Source: Acidobacteriota bacterium
GTDB lineage: Bacteria; Acidobacteriota; Terriglobia; UBA7540
Reading direction: 5' to 3'
Length of the DNA stretch: 7,583 bases
Assembly (NCBI GenBank): GCA_021789565.1
Contig: JAJYJL010000345.1
Coordinates: forward strand, 1-7,583
The notes beneath the pieces were generated by a model, which saw only the letters and a list, made by a program, of their open reading frames with translations, did no database searches and was not told the origin of the DNA. Of this stretch, positions 1 through 6,519 are shown one piece after another (positions within the stretch are counted from its first letter, which is position 1; every line of letters begins with the position of its first letter). Position numbers and translations under genes: made by a program.

Positions 1-1411
1 CGGGAGCCCGCTCGGGCAGTTGAATGATCACGCCATTGCCGCTCAGTTGGAAGTTGAGAACTTCCCCGCGCGCCAGGAGGGTCACTCTTGTTACGTGCCC
101 GACGCCACTGATTTCCAGATCTGCTCTTGGCCAGTCGAGGATATGGAGATAAGTTGTGCTGCCTTTCGCCGTCGTTTTGCCATAAGGCAGGGCCTGCAAC
201 GGGCCGTAGGTCGTTCCGTAAATGGACTCGCCATTGATCGCAAGCCATTTTCCAACATCTCGCAAGCGGTCCTGAAATTCCGGCTGGATCAGCCCTTCAG
301 GGCTCGGACCAACGTCCAGCAGGAAATTCCCGCCCTTGCTGGCCACGTTCACCAGCGTCTGAATGAGTTGTTTCGAGGACTTATAGTTGTGGTCATTCTT
401 GTTATAAGCCCAGGTGTCGTTGATGGTCATGCAGGTTTCCCACGGCTGAAAATCTTCAAGCCGCGGCAGGCCCGAAGGCAGCCGGTCCTGATCTGCCGGT
501 TTAGTTCCCGCAATACGAACGCCTTTGACGGGAATCTTGTCCGGCACAAATTGTTCTGGCGTCTCGTAATCTCCTGGAGTTCCCAACCGGTTGTTGAAAA
601 TGGCGCCGGGAGAAAGCTCTCGAAGCATTCGTTGCACGTGGTAACCATCGTATTTTTCCGGGTTATTCAGTCCGTCAAACCAGAAAACCGCCGGCTCTCC
701 GTATCGCGTAATCAGCTCTCGCAGCTGCAACTGAAGATAGTTCAAATAATTCGGCCACTGCGGGCGTGTTGGTTCGCCTTGCCAGTTCTTACTCGCCGGC
801 TTTGAAGTATCCCGGAAGTCCGGATGGTGCATGTCGGGCGGCGAATAATAATAACCCAGCGGCATGTCGTGGCGCCGGCACGCTTCTACAAGCATCATCA
901 GAACATCTTTTTTGTAGGGGGTGTTCGTGACCTTGTAATCCGTAAAGGACGAATCGAACATGCAGAAGCCATCGTGGTGCTTGGTCGTGAAGACGATGTA
1001 CTTCTGGCCTGCCGCCTTAGCCAGTTCCACCCAGGCGTCGGGATCATAGTGCACAGGATTAAATCTCTTGTAGAGGTTTTCGTACTCTTCTTGCGTAATA
1101 TTCCACTTGGGGCCCGGCCGCATGATCGGCCAGGAGATCTCAACGCTGGCCAGCGACGACGGGTCCCAATGAATGAACATTCCAAACCGGGCGCCCATCC
1201 ACCAGCTCATTCTCTCCTGCAGTAAACGGCTCCGCTGGCGGTCCAATTCGTTTACTTCACTCCAGGCCGTCAAGCTCGCCTGACGGGTTGCATCATTCTG
1301 CTGTGCCTTACCGGCTGCGCCAAGCGGGGATGAAAACGCTGCTGCTCCTCCGGCGCCCATGATTCGAAACATCTCGCGACGCCCGATGCTTCTTCCTTTG
1401 CGGCCCTTCAT
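1..1411 (-). CDS. Exported GH29 alpha-L-fucosidase, 3' end cut off by window edge
   Basis: The frame is open for 470 codons from an ATG at 1411 to the window edge, with no frameshift. A strong ribosome site (AAGGAGG, about 5 nt before the ATG) fixes the start. Residues 1-35 form a Tat-type signal (RREMFRIMGAGGAAA, twin Arg at 11-12), so the enzyme is probably exported. The GH29 core follows. FIHW (His81) and KHHDGF (His145-His146) are the fucose-binding histidines of the family. FWFDG (Asp246) fits the catalytic nucleophile. By family pattern, NNR (Arg275) and TPE (Glu286) match the conserved Arg and the general acid/base, but the acid/base is an inference. PWETCMTIND (324-332) is typical of FUCA1-like fucosidases. 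A beta-rich tail begins near 400, and only the last part of it is missing. It should hydrolyse terminal alpha-L-fucosides; the linkage is unknown. It is divergent from a second GH29 gene. Confidence 0.93.
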   Translation of the reverse strand, partial: MKGRKGRSIGRREMFRIMGAGGAAAFSSPLGAAGKAQQNDATRQASLTAWSEVNELDRQRSRLLQERMSWWMGARFGMFIHWDPSSLASVEISWPIMRPGPKWNITQEEYENLYKRFNPVHYDPDAWVELAKAAGQKYIVFTTKHHDGFCMFDSSFTDYKVTNTPYKKDVLMMLVEACRRHDMPLGYYYSPPDMHHPDFRDTSKPASKNWQGEPTRPQWPNYLNYLQLQLRELITRYGEPAVFWFDGLNNPEKYDGYHVQRMLRELSPGAIFNNRLGTPGDYETPEQFVPDKIPVKGVRIAGTKPADQDRLPSGLPRLEDFQPWETCMTINDTWAYNKNDHNYKSSKQLIQTLVNVASKGGNFLLDVGPSPEGLIQPEFQDRLRDVGKWLAINGESIYGTTYGPLQALPYGKTTAKGSTTYLHILDWPRADLEISGVGHVTRVTLLARGEVLNFQLSGNGVIIQLPERAP

Positions 1412-1508
1412 GTAGACCTCCTTCCAGGGTTGAGGGCTGGCGTTCTTTCCCGGAAACCAACTCAACGCGCTGACCTGAAGTTGGCCTTCCCGCAACCCGG
1501 CGCGAGCG

Positions 1509-1536
1509 ATTTTACAATGCAGGATGCCCGTTGCAA
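1509..1536 (-). promoter_or_regulatory. Candidate sigma70-type promoter for the leftward fucosidase
   Basis: Read on the minus strand, TTGCAA (1536-1531, 4/6 to TTGACA) is followed by a 16-nt spacer and TAAAAT (1514-1509, 5/6 to TATAAT). Transcription would begin near 1502 and give a leader of about 90 nt before the ATG at 1411. This is a consensus match only. The -35 box coincides with one copy of the TTGCAAA repeat, so a protein bound there could block this promoter. Confidence 0.42.
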
Positions 1537-1550
1537 AGGTTTCTTGCAAA
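1531..1550. repeat. TTGCAAA direct repeat, possible operator
   Basis: TTGCAAA occurs at 1531-1537 and again at 1544-1550, separated by 6 bases, so the copies recur every 13 bp. The core TTGCAA is itself palindromic, so the pair can also be read as TTGCAA-N7-TTGCAA with two-fold symmetry. It lies between the two candidate divergent promoters and overlaps the -35 of the leftward one. The position suits an operator for a dimeric regulator, but no binding protein can be assigned. Confidence 0.35.
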
Positions 1551-1558
1551 ACGTCTCC

Positions 1559-1586
1559 TTGACTGTCCCAACGAGCGTGTGATACC
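1559..1586 (+). promoter_or_regulatory. Candidate extended -10 promoter for the rightward fucosidase
   Basis: TTGACT (1559-1564, 5/6 to TTGACA) is followed by 16 nt and GATACC (1581-1586). A TGT immediately upstream (1578-1580) makes an extended -10. The -10 itself is weak (3/6). Transcription would start about 55 nt before the ATG at 1647. The TGTGATA string recurs upstream of two other genes in the window. Confidence 0.35.
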
Positions 1587-1646
1587 AACAATGCCGCCGG
1601 ATGATTGGCAGCAATCACGCTTCTCGCGCAAAAGGGGACATTTCTA

Positions 1647-3476
1647 ATGGAGCGAAGAAAATTCTTTCATCTTCTCGGTGGCATGGCCGCCGGTTCGGCT
1701 TTATGGCCTTTGAATAGTTCAAGTTCACTCGCAACTGGCTCTTCTCCCTCACTCCCCGCTCAGGCGGCGGCTGAAGGATTCGATCATTACACTCAGGACT
1801 ACGATCAATTCTGCGCGACTCCTGAGAACGAACGCGTTTTTTATGCCTTGCGCGATGGCCACATCGTGTCCGAAAAACTGGACAACCAGAACTGGAAGCC
1901 CCAAGGTTGGGGCAACCCACCCGATTTGCCAGTGCCGGGCGGCTCGCATGACGGTGTTCCTATGAATTCGCCGATCCCCGGACTGGCTGGCGAAGGACCT
2001 TATCAGCCCACCTGGGATTCGTTGCTTCAGTACGAATGTCCCGAATGGTATCGCGACGCCAAGTTCGGCATCTGGAACCACTGGAGCCCCCAGTGTGTCC
2101 CTGAAGACGGCGACTGGTATGCGCGCAACATGTACATGCAAGGCTCAAAGCAGAATAAATTCCATCAGGTCCATTACGGTCCCCCGTCGCGATTCGGTTA
2201 CAAGGACCTCTGCGCTCAGTGGACGCTGCTGAACTGGCAGCCTTCGGAATTGATGGACCTCTATGTAAGCGCCGGCGCGCGCTTTTATGTCGCCCTGGCC
2301 AATCATCACGACGGTTTTGATAACTGGAATTCCAAATATCACTCCTGGAACGCGGCCAACCTGGGGCCGCACCGTGATGTGATCGGGACTTGGGCGGCAG
2401 AGGCGCGCAAGCGCAACCTGCGCTTTGGCGTCACCGTGCACCAGGGCCGGAACTGGTGGTGGTTCCAGACCAGCCACGGCGCTGATGCTACAGGCCCGCT
2501 GGCCGGGCGCTCCTATGACGGCCGCCTGACCCTGGCCGCTGGCCGCGGCCAGTGGTGGGAAGGGTACGACCCGCAGCAGCTCTATGCCCCAAAGCATCCC
2601 TATGACGCTCTGCCGGACATTTCCTACGTCAAGAATTTTTACGACCGCACTCGCGACCTGATAGACCAACACAATCCAGACTTGCTTTACTTCGATAACC
2701 CGCTCTTCCCGCTGGGCTGGGGCGGGATGAATATCGGCGCCTATTACTACAACAACAGCCTGCGCCTCAACGGCGGCAAACTGGAAAGCGTCATCAACAT
2801 CAAGAACGTGCCGCCGCATCTGGCCAAAGCGGTGGTAGCCGACATCGAGCGCGGCCTTGCCGCCGAGATCCTGCCGTATCCCTGGCAGTCTGAGACCTGC
2901 ATCGGGCAATGGCATTACCAGCGCGAATTGTTCAACCGTCGGGGCGAGTATGGCGGCTACATGCAACCCCGTGAGATTATCCACTGGCTGGTGGATTCGA
3001 TCAGCAAGAACGGCACCTTCGTGCTTAACATCCCGGGCAAGCCCGATGGCACGATTGATCGCAAGGAAAAACTGATCCTTCAAAAGATCGGGGAATGGTT
3101 CAAGATCAACAGCGAAGCCGTCTACTCCACCCGCCCCTGGAAAGTCTTTGGCGAGGGACCGCACATGATCAAGGGTGGATCTTTCCAGGGAAGCAAGTCC
3201 GCCAAGGAACTCGACGGCCGTGACATTCGTTATACGCAGAACAAGGCCAACACGGTGGTTTACGCCTTCGCGCTCGGCTGGCCGGAGCAGGCCGTGCTGC
3301 TAAGTTCGTTCGGTGCCGCGGCTTCCACCCGGCCGGGCAAAGTGGCCCGCGTTGAACTGCTGGGCTCGCCGGAAAAACTCCACTGGCATCAGAATGGCGA
3401 GGGCTTGAAGATCGAACTTCCTCGGCAAAAACCAGCAGTTGACTATGCGGTCGTCTTTAAACTCAGCCTGGCCTGA
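1647..3476 (+). CDS. Exported GH29-type alpha-L-fucosidase, divergent subgroup
   Basis: This 609-residue protein is read from the ATG at 1647, which has AAAGGGGA 8 nt upstream and puts a Tat signal (ERRKFFHLLGGMAAG, twin Arg 3-4) at the N-terminus; an upstream in-frame start at 1605 would bury it. A linker and accessory segment (about 45-120) precede the GH29 barrel. Family marks are FGIWNHW (140-146), NHHDGF (His220-His221) and LLYFDN (Asp350, probable nucleophile). DIERG (Glu401) is the likely acid/base by position, and PWQSETCIGQWHY (412-424) replaces the WETC block of classical members. A Trp-rich stretch (WWWF near 270, WW near 303) lies between the barrel strand at 260 and the nucleophile; the leftward enzyme is shorter there. 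A beta-rich C-terminal domain starts near 490. It probably cleaves alpha-L-fucosides or a related sugar outside the cytoplasm. The GH29 family is secure; exact specificity is not, and the two enzymes probably divide the substrates. Confidence 0.9.
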   Translation: MERRKFFHLLGGMAAGSALWPLNSSSSLATGSSPSLPAQAAAEGFDHYTQDYDQFCATPENERVFYALRDGHIVSEKLDNQNWKPQGWGNPPDLPVPGGSHDGVPMNSPIPGLAGEGPYQPTWDSLLQYECPEWYRDAKFGIWNHWSPQCVPEDGDWYARNMYMQGSKQNKFHQVHYGPPSRFGYKDLCAQWTLLNWQPSELMDLYVSAGARFYVALANHHDGFDNWNSKYHSWNAANLGPHRDVIGTWAAEARKRNLRFGVTVHQGRNWWWFQTSHGADATGPLAGRSYDGRLTLAAGRGQWWEGYDPQQLYAPKHPYDALPDISYVKNFYDRTRDLIDQHNPDLLYFDNPLFPLGWGGMNIGAYYYNNSLRLNGGKLESVINIKNVPPHLAKAVVADIERGLAAEILPYPWQSETCIGQWHYQRELFNRRGEYGGYMQPREIIHWLVDSISKNGTFVLNIPGKPDGTIDRKEKLILQKIGEWFKINSEAVYSTRPWKVFGEGPHMIKGGSFQGSKSAKELDGRDIRYTQNKANTVVYAFALGWPEQAVLLSSFGAAASTRPGKVARVELLGSPEKLHWHQNGEGLKIELPRQKPAVDYAVVFKLSLA

Positions 3477-3672
3477 CGGCCGGCCTGGCTTCCCGGAGTT
3501 GCCGCGCAGGGCCGCCTCCTCGCTCCTGCGCCCTTGTGGGGGCAGCATAAGAACTGATGACCATCTTTTGCGATTCCTCCGGGCGACGCGTGTGCGCCGG
3601 CAGGAATTTGTCGCTTCATGGGGGTATAGACGCTACAATGCTGGCTTCGCGTAACCCTCTCCAGGAGAGAAC
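3477..3672. other. Intergenic spacer, no gene seen
   Basis: Between the second fucosidase and the leader ORF I see no convincing coding region. A GC-rich imperfect hairpin sits at 3526-3545 (CTGC-G-CCC, loop TTGT, GGG-G-GCAG) but has no T-run after it, so it is at best a weak terminator. A -10-like TACAAT lies at 3634-3639. Confidence 0.5.
3634..3639 (+). promoter_or_regulatory. Possible -10 element ahead of the transporter
   Basis: TACAAT matches the -10 consensus at 5 of 6 positions and lies 34 nt before the leader ORF start. The best -35-like string, TTGTCG (3608-3613), is 20 nt upstream, longer than usual, so the match is weak. Transcription from here would cover the leader ORF and the MFS gene. 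Confidence 0.28.
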
Positions 3673-3798
3673 ATGCGTTTGACTGAGCTCCAGACCCGCA
3701 GGCCTGAAATATGCCTTTTCTCCAGCCGTGAATTTGATGGATGGCTCTCGAAATTGCGGCCGGCAGTGCCCTCGGTGAAAGGCGGTCCAGTGCAATGA
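3673..3798 (+). CDS. Possible 41-codon leader ORF coupled to the MFS gene
   Basis: An ATG at 3673 stands 5-6 nt after a good AGGAG site and opens a 41-codon frame (start MRLTELQTRRPE, end VKGGPVQ). Its TGA (3796-3798) overlaps the ATG of the transporter (3795) in an ATGA junction, the arrangement used for translational coupling. It is soluble in character, with no signal or membrane segment, and I recognise no family. The frame differs from the transporter's own upstream extension. It could be a regulatory leader peptide, a small protein, or a chance frame; the good ribosome site and exact overlap are the only support. Confidence 0.35.
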   Translation: MRLTELQTRRPEICLFSSREFDGWLSKLRPAVPSVKGGPVQ

Positions 3799-5048
3799 CC
3801 CGCCGCCGATGGATTCTACTCGCGCTCGTCTTTATCGCCATCATGATCAACTACGTTGATCGCGGCAATCTCAGCATTGCGGCGCCAGCAATGATGAAAG
3901 ATTTCCGCATCACGCCGGAAACAATGGGCGTTCTGCTCTCCGCCTTTTTCTGGACCTACGCGGTGTTTCAGATCCCGGCCGGGCTTCTGGTTGACCGGTT
4001 CGGCATCCGATGGTCCTACACGCTGGCATTCCTGGCGTGGTCGCTGGCCTCGGCTGCAATCGCTCTCAGCCGCGGACCGGGCGACGTGATCGGCCTGCGC
4101 CTGGTGTTGGGTCTGGCGGAATCGATTGCTCCCCTGGCCAGCATATCCTTCATCCGAAGCAATTATTCCGGCAAGGAACAGGGGATGCCGACGGCCGTCT
4201 ATATTGCGGGCCAGAACGTCGGACCTGCGCTGGGCGTGCTGGTGGGAGCTGTCCTGCTGGACAAATTCGGATGGCGCATGATGTTTGCTATCACGGGTCT
4301 GGGCGCGTTGGTCTGGGTGCCGTGCTGGCTCTTTGCCGCCCCCTCAGACGGCACTGGCGCGGAACGCCAGGCGGCCCGCGCGGCCGAGGAAGTGGCCGTG
4401 CCCCGGCGGTGGACCTGGCGGATGCTGCTTACCAACGGTACTTTCTGGGCCATGGCGGTGGCCATTCTGCTGTCCTCTTATTACTGGTACTTCGTTCTGA
4501 CCTGGGTGCCGAGTTACCTCGTCCTTTCGCGCGGTTTCTCGACACTTGAAATGGGGCGGATACTTTCTTCGGCGCTCTTTGCCATGGCCATTGTGAACGT
4601 CATCGCGGGAGCAGTGGCAGACAGGCTGGCGGCCCGGATTGGAGTGTTCCGCGCGCGCTTGTGGTTCGCCGTCGTCGGTTATATCGGGACGGGGGCCATT
4701 CTTCTGCTGCTGGTTACGGACCGTTCCTGGTCGCTTCCCGTACTGGCGTTTTCATTGTGCGCCACCGGCATCGGCAACTCCACCTACTGGACCATGACAC
4801 AACACGCATCGCCAAAAAATCTGGTGGGAAGGGCGGTGGGGTTCCTCAACACGATCTCCGTCGCGGCCGGCGCCGCGGCCCCTATCATTACCGGATGGAT
4901 CCTGGGGCCGCAAAAAATTTTTGGACCCGCCATCATCGTCGCTGGGGTGTGCCCCGTTCTGGCCGCTCTCTGCCTGCTCGCGGCGGGCTCCAAAGGCCTT
5001 TCGCGAATCAAAACGCTGCTGGGCGGCGAAACCTACGTGGAAGCGTAG
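3795..5048 (+). CDS. MFS transporter, anion:cation symporter type
   Basis: This is a 417-residue membrane protein with the 12-helix layout of the major facilitator superfamily. The first helix ends in INYVDRGNLSIAAPAM (18-33), a signature of the anion:cation symporter family (relatives of hexuronate, glucarate and galactonate carriers). The loop between helices 2 and 3 carries GLLVDRFGIRWS (63-74), the MFS motif A. A hydrophilic central loop lies around 182-210. The start at 3795 has AAAGGCGG about 9 nt upstream and puts TRRRW directly before helix 1; an ATG at 3741 in the same frame lacks a ribosome site. It probably imports a sugar acid or related anion by proton symport across the inner membrane. 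The exported fucosidases beside it suggest a deoxysugar-derived substrate, but that is inference, and it is not the FucP type of fucose permease. Confidence 0.88.
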   Translation: MTRRRWILLALVFIAIMINYVDRGNLSIAAPAMMKDFRITPETMGVLLSAFFWTYAVFQIPAGLLVDRFGIRWSYTLAFLAWSLASAAIALSRGPGDVIGLRLVLGLAESIAPLASISFIRSNYSGKEQGMPTAVYIAGQNVGPALGVLVGAVLLDKFGWRMMFAITGLGALVWVPCWLFAAPSDGTGAERQAARAAEEVAVPRRWTWRMLLTNGTFWAMAVAILLSSYYWYFVLTWVPSYLVLSRGFSTLEMGRILSSALFAMAIVNVIAGAVADRLAARIGVFRARLWFAVVGYIGTGAILLLLVTDRSWSLPVLAFSLCATGIGNSTYWTMTQHASPKNLVGRAVGFLNTISVAAGAAAPIITGWILGPQKIFGPAIIVAGVCPVLAALCLLAAGSKGLSRIKTLLGGETYVEA

Positions 5049-5109
5049 TGGCAAGATTGACGAGTGAAAAACGCCCACGCAAGACGGGTGCCGTGTAAAG
5101 CGATTGCCA

Positions 5110-5478
5110 ATGTTGCGTAGAAAGCCTGCAGTTGGGGCGCTTGGGCTGGCACTTGCAATATGCGCTAGCGTTGCCGGAGTGCGCAGTGACGTTGGGCCAG
5201 GCGGCACGTGGTTGCTCTCCTGCCCAGTAAACAAAGCGACCGCGGTCCGCTTCTTCTATAACCCGGAGGGAAACTATGTTCATGGTCCGATTGTCTTCCG
5301 TGCGGTTCCTGCCAGCGACGCCCGTCTGAACACAGCGCCCATACTCCGCGAAGGTCGGACTGCCTATATTATGCACGAGGAGATGAAGGATATGCTTAGG
5401 GCGCTCGCCAAGTCAGGCGCGTCTTGGAGGGTCTCATCTTCTGCGCATAGGCTACGGATGCAAGGTCCCGGGATTTAA
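5110..5478 (+). CDS. Small putative secreted protein, possibly 3'-truncated
   Basis: This is a 122-residue frame from an ATG at 5110 (a TTG two codons upstream is an alternative). Residues 1-26 look like a Sec signal: Arg-Arg-Lys followed by an Ala/Leu-rich stretch (VGALGLALAICASVAG). The mature part has one Cys (LLSCPVN) and segments such as FFYNPEGNYVHGP and AYIMHEEMKDMLRALAKSG. I recognise no named family. No good ribosome site precedes the start, and codon use is less GC-rich at third positions than in the neighbours. Near the 3' end the next frame stays open to a TGA at 5504 and reads a plausible Cys-containing tail (IGYGCKVPGFKVDAYP), which hints at a frameshift or a decayed gene. It sits between the MFS and SDR genes, but nothing ties it to their function. 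Confidence 0.45.
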   Translation: MLRRKPAVGALGLALAICASVAGVRSDVGPGGTWLLSCPVNKATAVRFFYNPEGNYVHGPIVFRAVPASDARLNTAPILREGRTAYIMHEEMKDMLRALAKSGASWRVSSSAHRLRMQGPGI

Positions 5479-5530
5479 GGTGGACGCTTATCCGGAGCGC
5501 AGGTGAGATGTGGCGCGCAAACGGCAGGGC

Positions 5531-5539
5531 TGTGATAAT
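5531..5539 (+). promoter_or_regulatory. Candidate extended -10 directly before the SDR
   Basis: TGT followed by GATAAT (5/6 to TATAAT) forms an extended -10. No good -35 is seen at the expected spacing. Transcription would begin near 5546, just before the AGGAG ribosome site at 5548-5552, giving a leader of about 14 nt. If real, the SDR can be expressed separately from the transporter. Confidence 0.3.
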
Positions 5540-5559
5540 TTTTGTGCGAGGAGAAAGCA

Positions 5560-6318
5560 ATGGTAAATCACTCGCTGGAGGGCCGGGTAGCCGTGGTGAC
5601 AGGGGCAAGCAAAGGCCTGGGGAAACAAATGGCAATCGCTCTGGCTCAGGCTGGCGCAACGGTTGCATTGGTGTCGCGCAGCGCAGAAATGCTGGAAAGT
5701 GTGAAGGCGGAGATCGAAGCTGCGGGTTACAGATCACACGCTTTTGTTGCAGATGTCCGCGACGAATCGGACGTGAGCCGGATGGCCGGGAATGTCCGTG
5801 ACGCTGCCGGTGCTCCTGACATTCTGATCAACAATGCAGGGGTCAACCTGCGCAAGCCATTGCACGAGTTTTCACTGGAAGAATGGCACCTTGTGACACA
5901 GACCAACCTGGACAGCGCCTTCCTCTGCACCCGCGCATTTGTGCCGGGGATGACTGAGAAGAAATTCGGGCGCATCATCAACATGGCTTCCACTATGGCG
6001 CACGTTGCGCTGGCACACCGGACGGCGTACTGCGCCAGCAAATCCGGCCTGCTGGGAATGACCAAGGCCCTGGCGTTGGAACTTGCTCCGCACGGCATCA
6101 CCGCCAATGCCATCAGCCCCGGCCCGTTTGCCACGGAGATGAATACCATCCTGATCCAGGACCCCACGCGCAACGCGGAGTTTATTTCCAAAATTCCAGC
6201 GGGCCGATGGGGCAAAGTGGAGGAGATCGGCCCCCTGGCCGTTTTTCTCTGCTCGGAGGCAGCAGGGTTTATCACTGGAACCGACATCCTGATTGACGGC
6301 GGTTGGACGGCGCAATGA
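5560..6318 (+). CDS. Short-chain dehydrogenase/reductase (gluconate 5-dehydrogenase-like)
   Basis: This is a 252-residue classical SDR of the usual length. The Rossmann nucleotide-binding motif is TGASKGLG (14-21). NNAG (91-94) is followed by the catalytic set Asn116, Ser144, Tyr157 and Lys161 (YCASK). Lys18, and Arg40 at the end of beta-2, favour NADP(H) over NAD(H). The C-terminal part (GPFATEMNT, IPAGRWGKVEEIG, ITGTDILIDGGW) resembles gluconate 5-dehydrogenase and related sugar-acid SDRs, though FabG-type enzymes are close too. The ATG at 5560 follows AGGAG by 7 nt and is chosen over a TTG at 5542. It should act in the cytoplasm on a hydroxyl or keto group of a small polyol, sugar or sugar acid. 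Beside a sugar-acid type transporter and two fucosidases, a role in deoxysugar oxidation is attractive but unproven. Confidence 0.9.
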   Translation: MVNHSLEGRVAVVTGASKGLGKQMAIALAQAGATVALVSRSAEMLESVKAEIEAAGYRSHAFVADVRDESDVSRMAGNVRDAAGAPDILINNAGVNLRKPLHEFSLEEWHLVTQTNLDSAFLCTRAFVPGMTEKKFGRIINMASTMAHVALAHRTAYCASKSGLLGMTKALALELAPHGITANAISPGPFATEMNTILIQDPTRNAEFISKIPAGRWGKVEEIGPLAVFLCSEAAGFITGTDILIDGGWTAQ

Positions 6319-6519
6319 TTCGGCAGGGCAAGTGTTCTATTTCGCGCGCGACTATCGCCGCGGCCCTTTTGTGCATCGTAAAGAATGTGATAGTTTTTAT
6401 ATTCAGGCTTTTGGGGAACATAAAGAGTGTCTCCGGTGTCTATGTTTGCAGGCAGCGGAAGATTTTCGCGCGGGAAACACCCTCTCGGCATGTTTTGCGC
6501 GTGACACGTCGTAACAGCT
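6319..6519. promoter_or_regulatory. Intergenic region with an AT-rich promoter-like patch
   Basis: No convincing gene lies in these 201 bases. The most AT-rich patch, 6386-6403, reads TGTGATAGTTTTTATATT. Its TGT-GATAGT (6386-6394) is an extended -10 match. A TTGTGC at 6369-6374 is only 14 nt upstream of the GATAGT hexamer, shorter than normal for a -35. The patch matches the element before the SDR at 13 of 15 positions. It would drive the small membrane protein with a leader of about 120 nt. Confidence 0.3.

Larger units (their letters stand above)
1412..1646. promoter_or_regulatory. Divergent intergenic region between two fucosidase genes
   Basis: These 235 bases separate two divergently transcribed GH29 genes and contain no convincing ORF. 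They hold a candidate promoter for each direction and a TTGCAAA repeat between them, listed separately. The arrangement suggests joint control by one regulator, but no regulator gene lies in the window. Confidence 0.6.

Noticed and set aside
20..805. Long plus-strand open frame of 261 codons
   Set aside because: It lies antisense to the fucosidase on the minus strand, which has clear GH29 motifs, a Tat signal and a strong ribosome site. The plus-strand translation shows no family features.
2145..3164. Minus-strand open frame of 339 codons
   Set aside because: It is antisense to the second fucosidase. Open antisense frames are common in GC-rich genes, and no motif or ribosome site supports it.
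3526..3545. Rho-independent terminator after the second fucosidase
   Set aside because: The stem has a G-G mismatch and is not followed by a T-run, so it does not meet the usual criteria.
3741..3794. Upstream ATG as the start of the MFS gene
   Set aside because: No ribosome site precedes it and the extra 18 residues are not typical of MFS N-termini; the ATG at 3795 has a site and puts basic residues directly before helix 1.
3795..5048. L-fucose permease FucP
   Set aside because: The NYVDRGNLS signature points to the anion:cation symporter family, not the FHS family to which FucP belongs.
5057..5062. TTGACG as a -35 box for the small secreted protein
   Set aside because: No -10-like hexamer is found 15-19 nt downstream.
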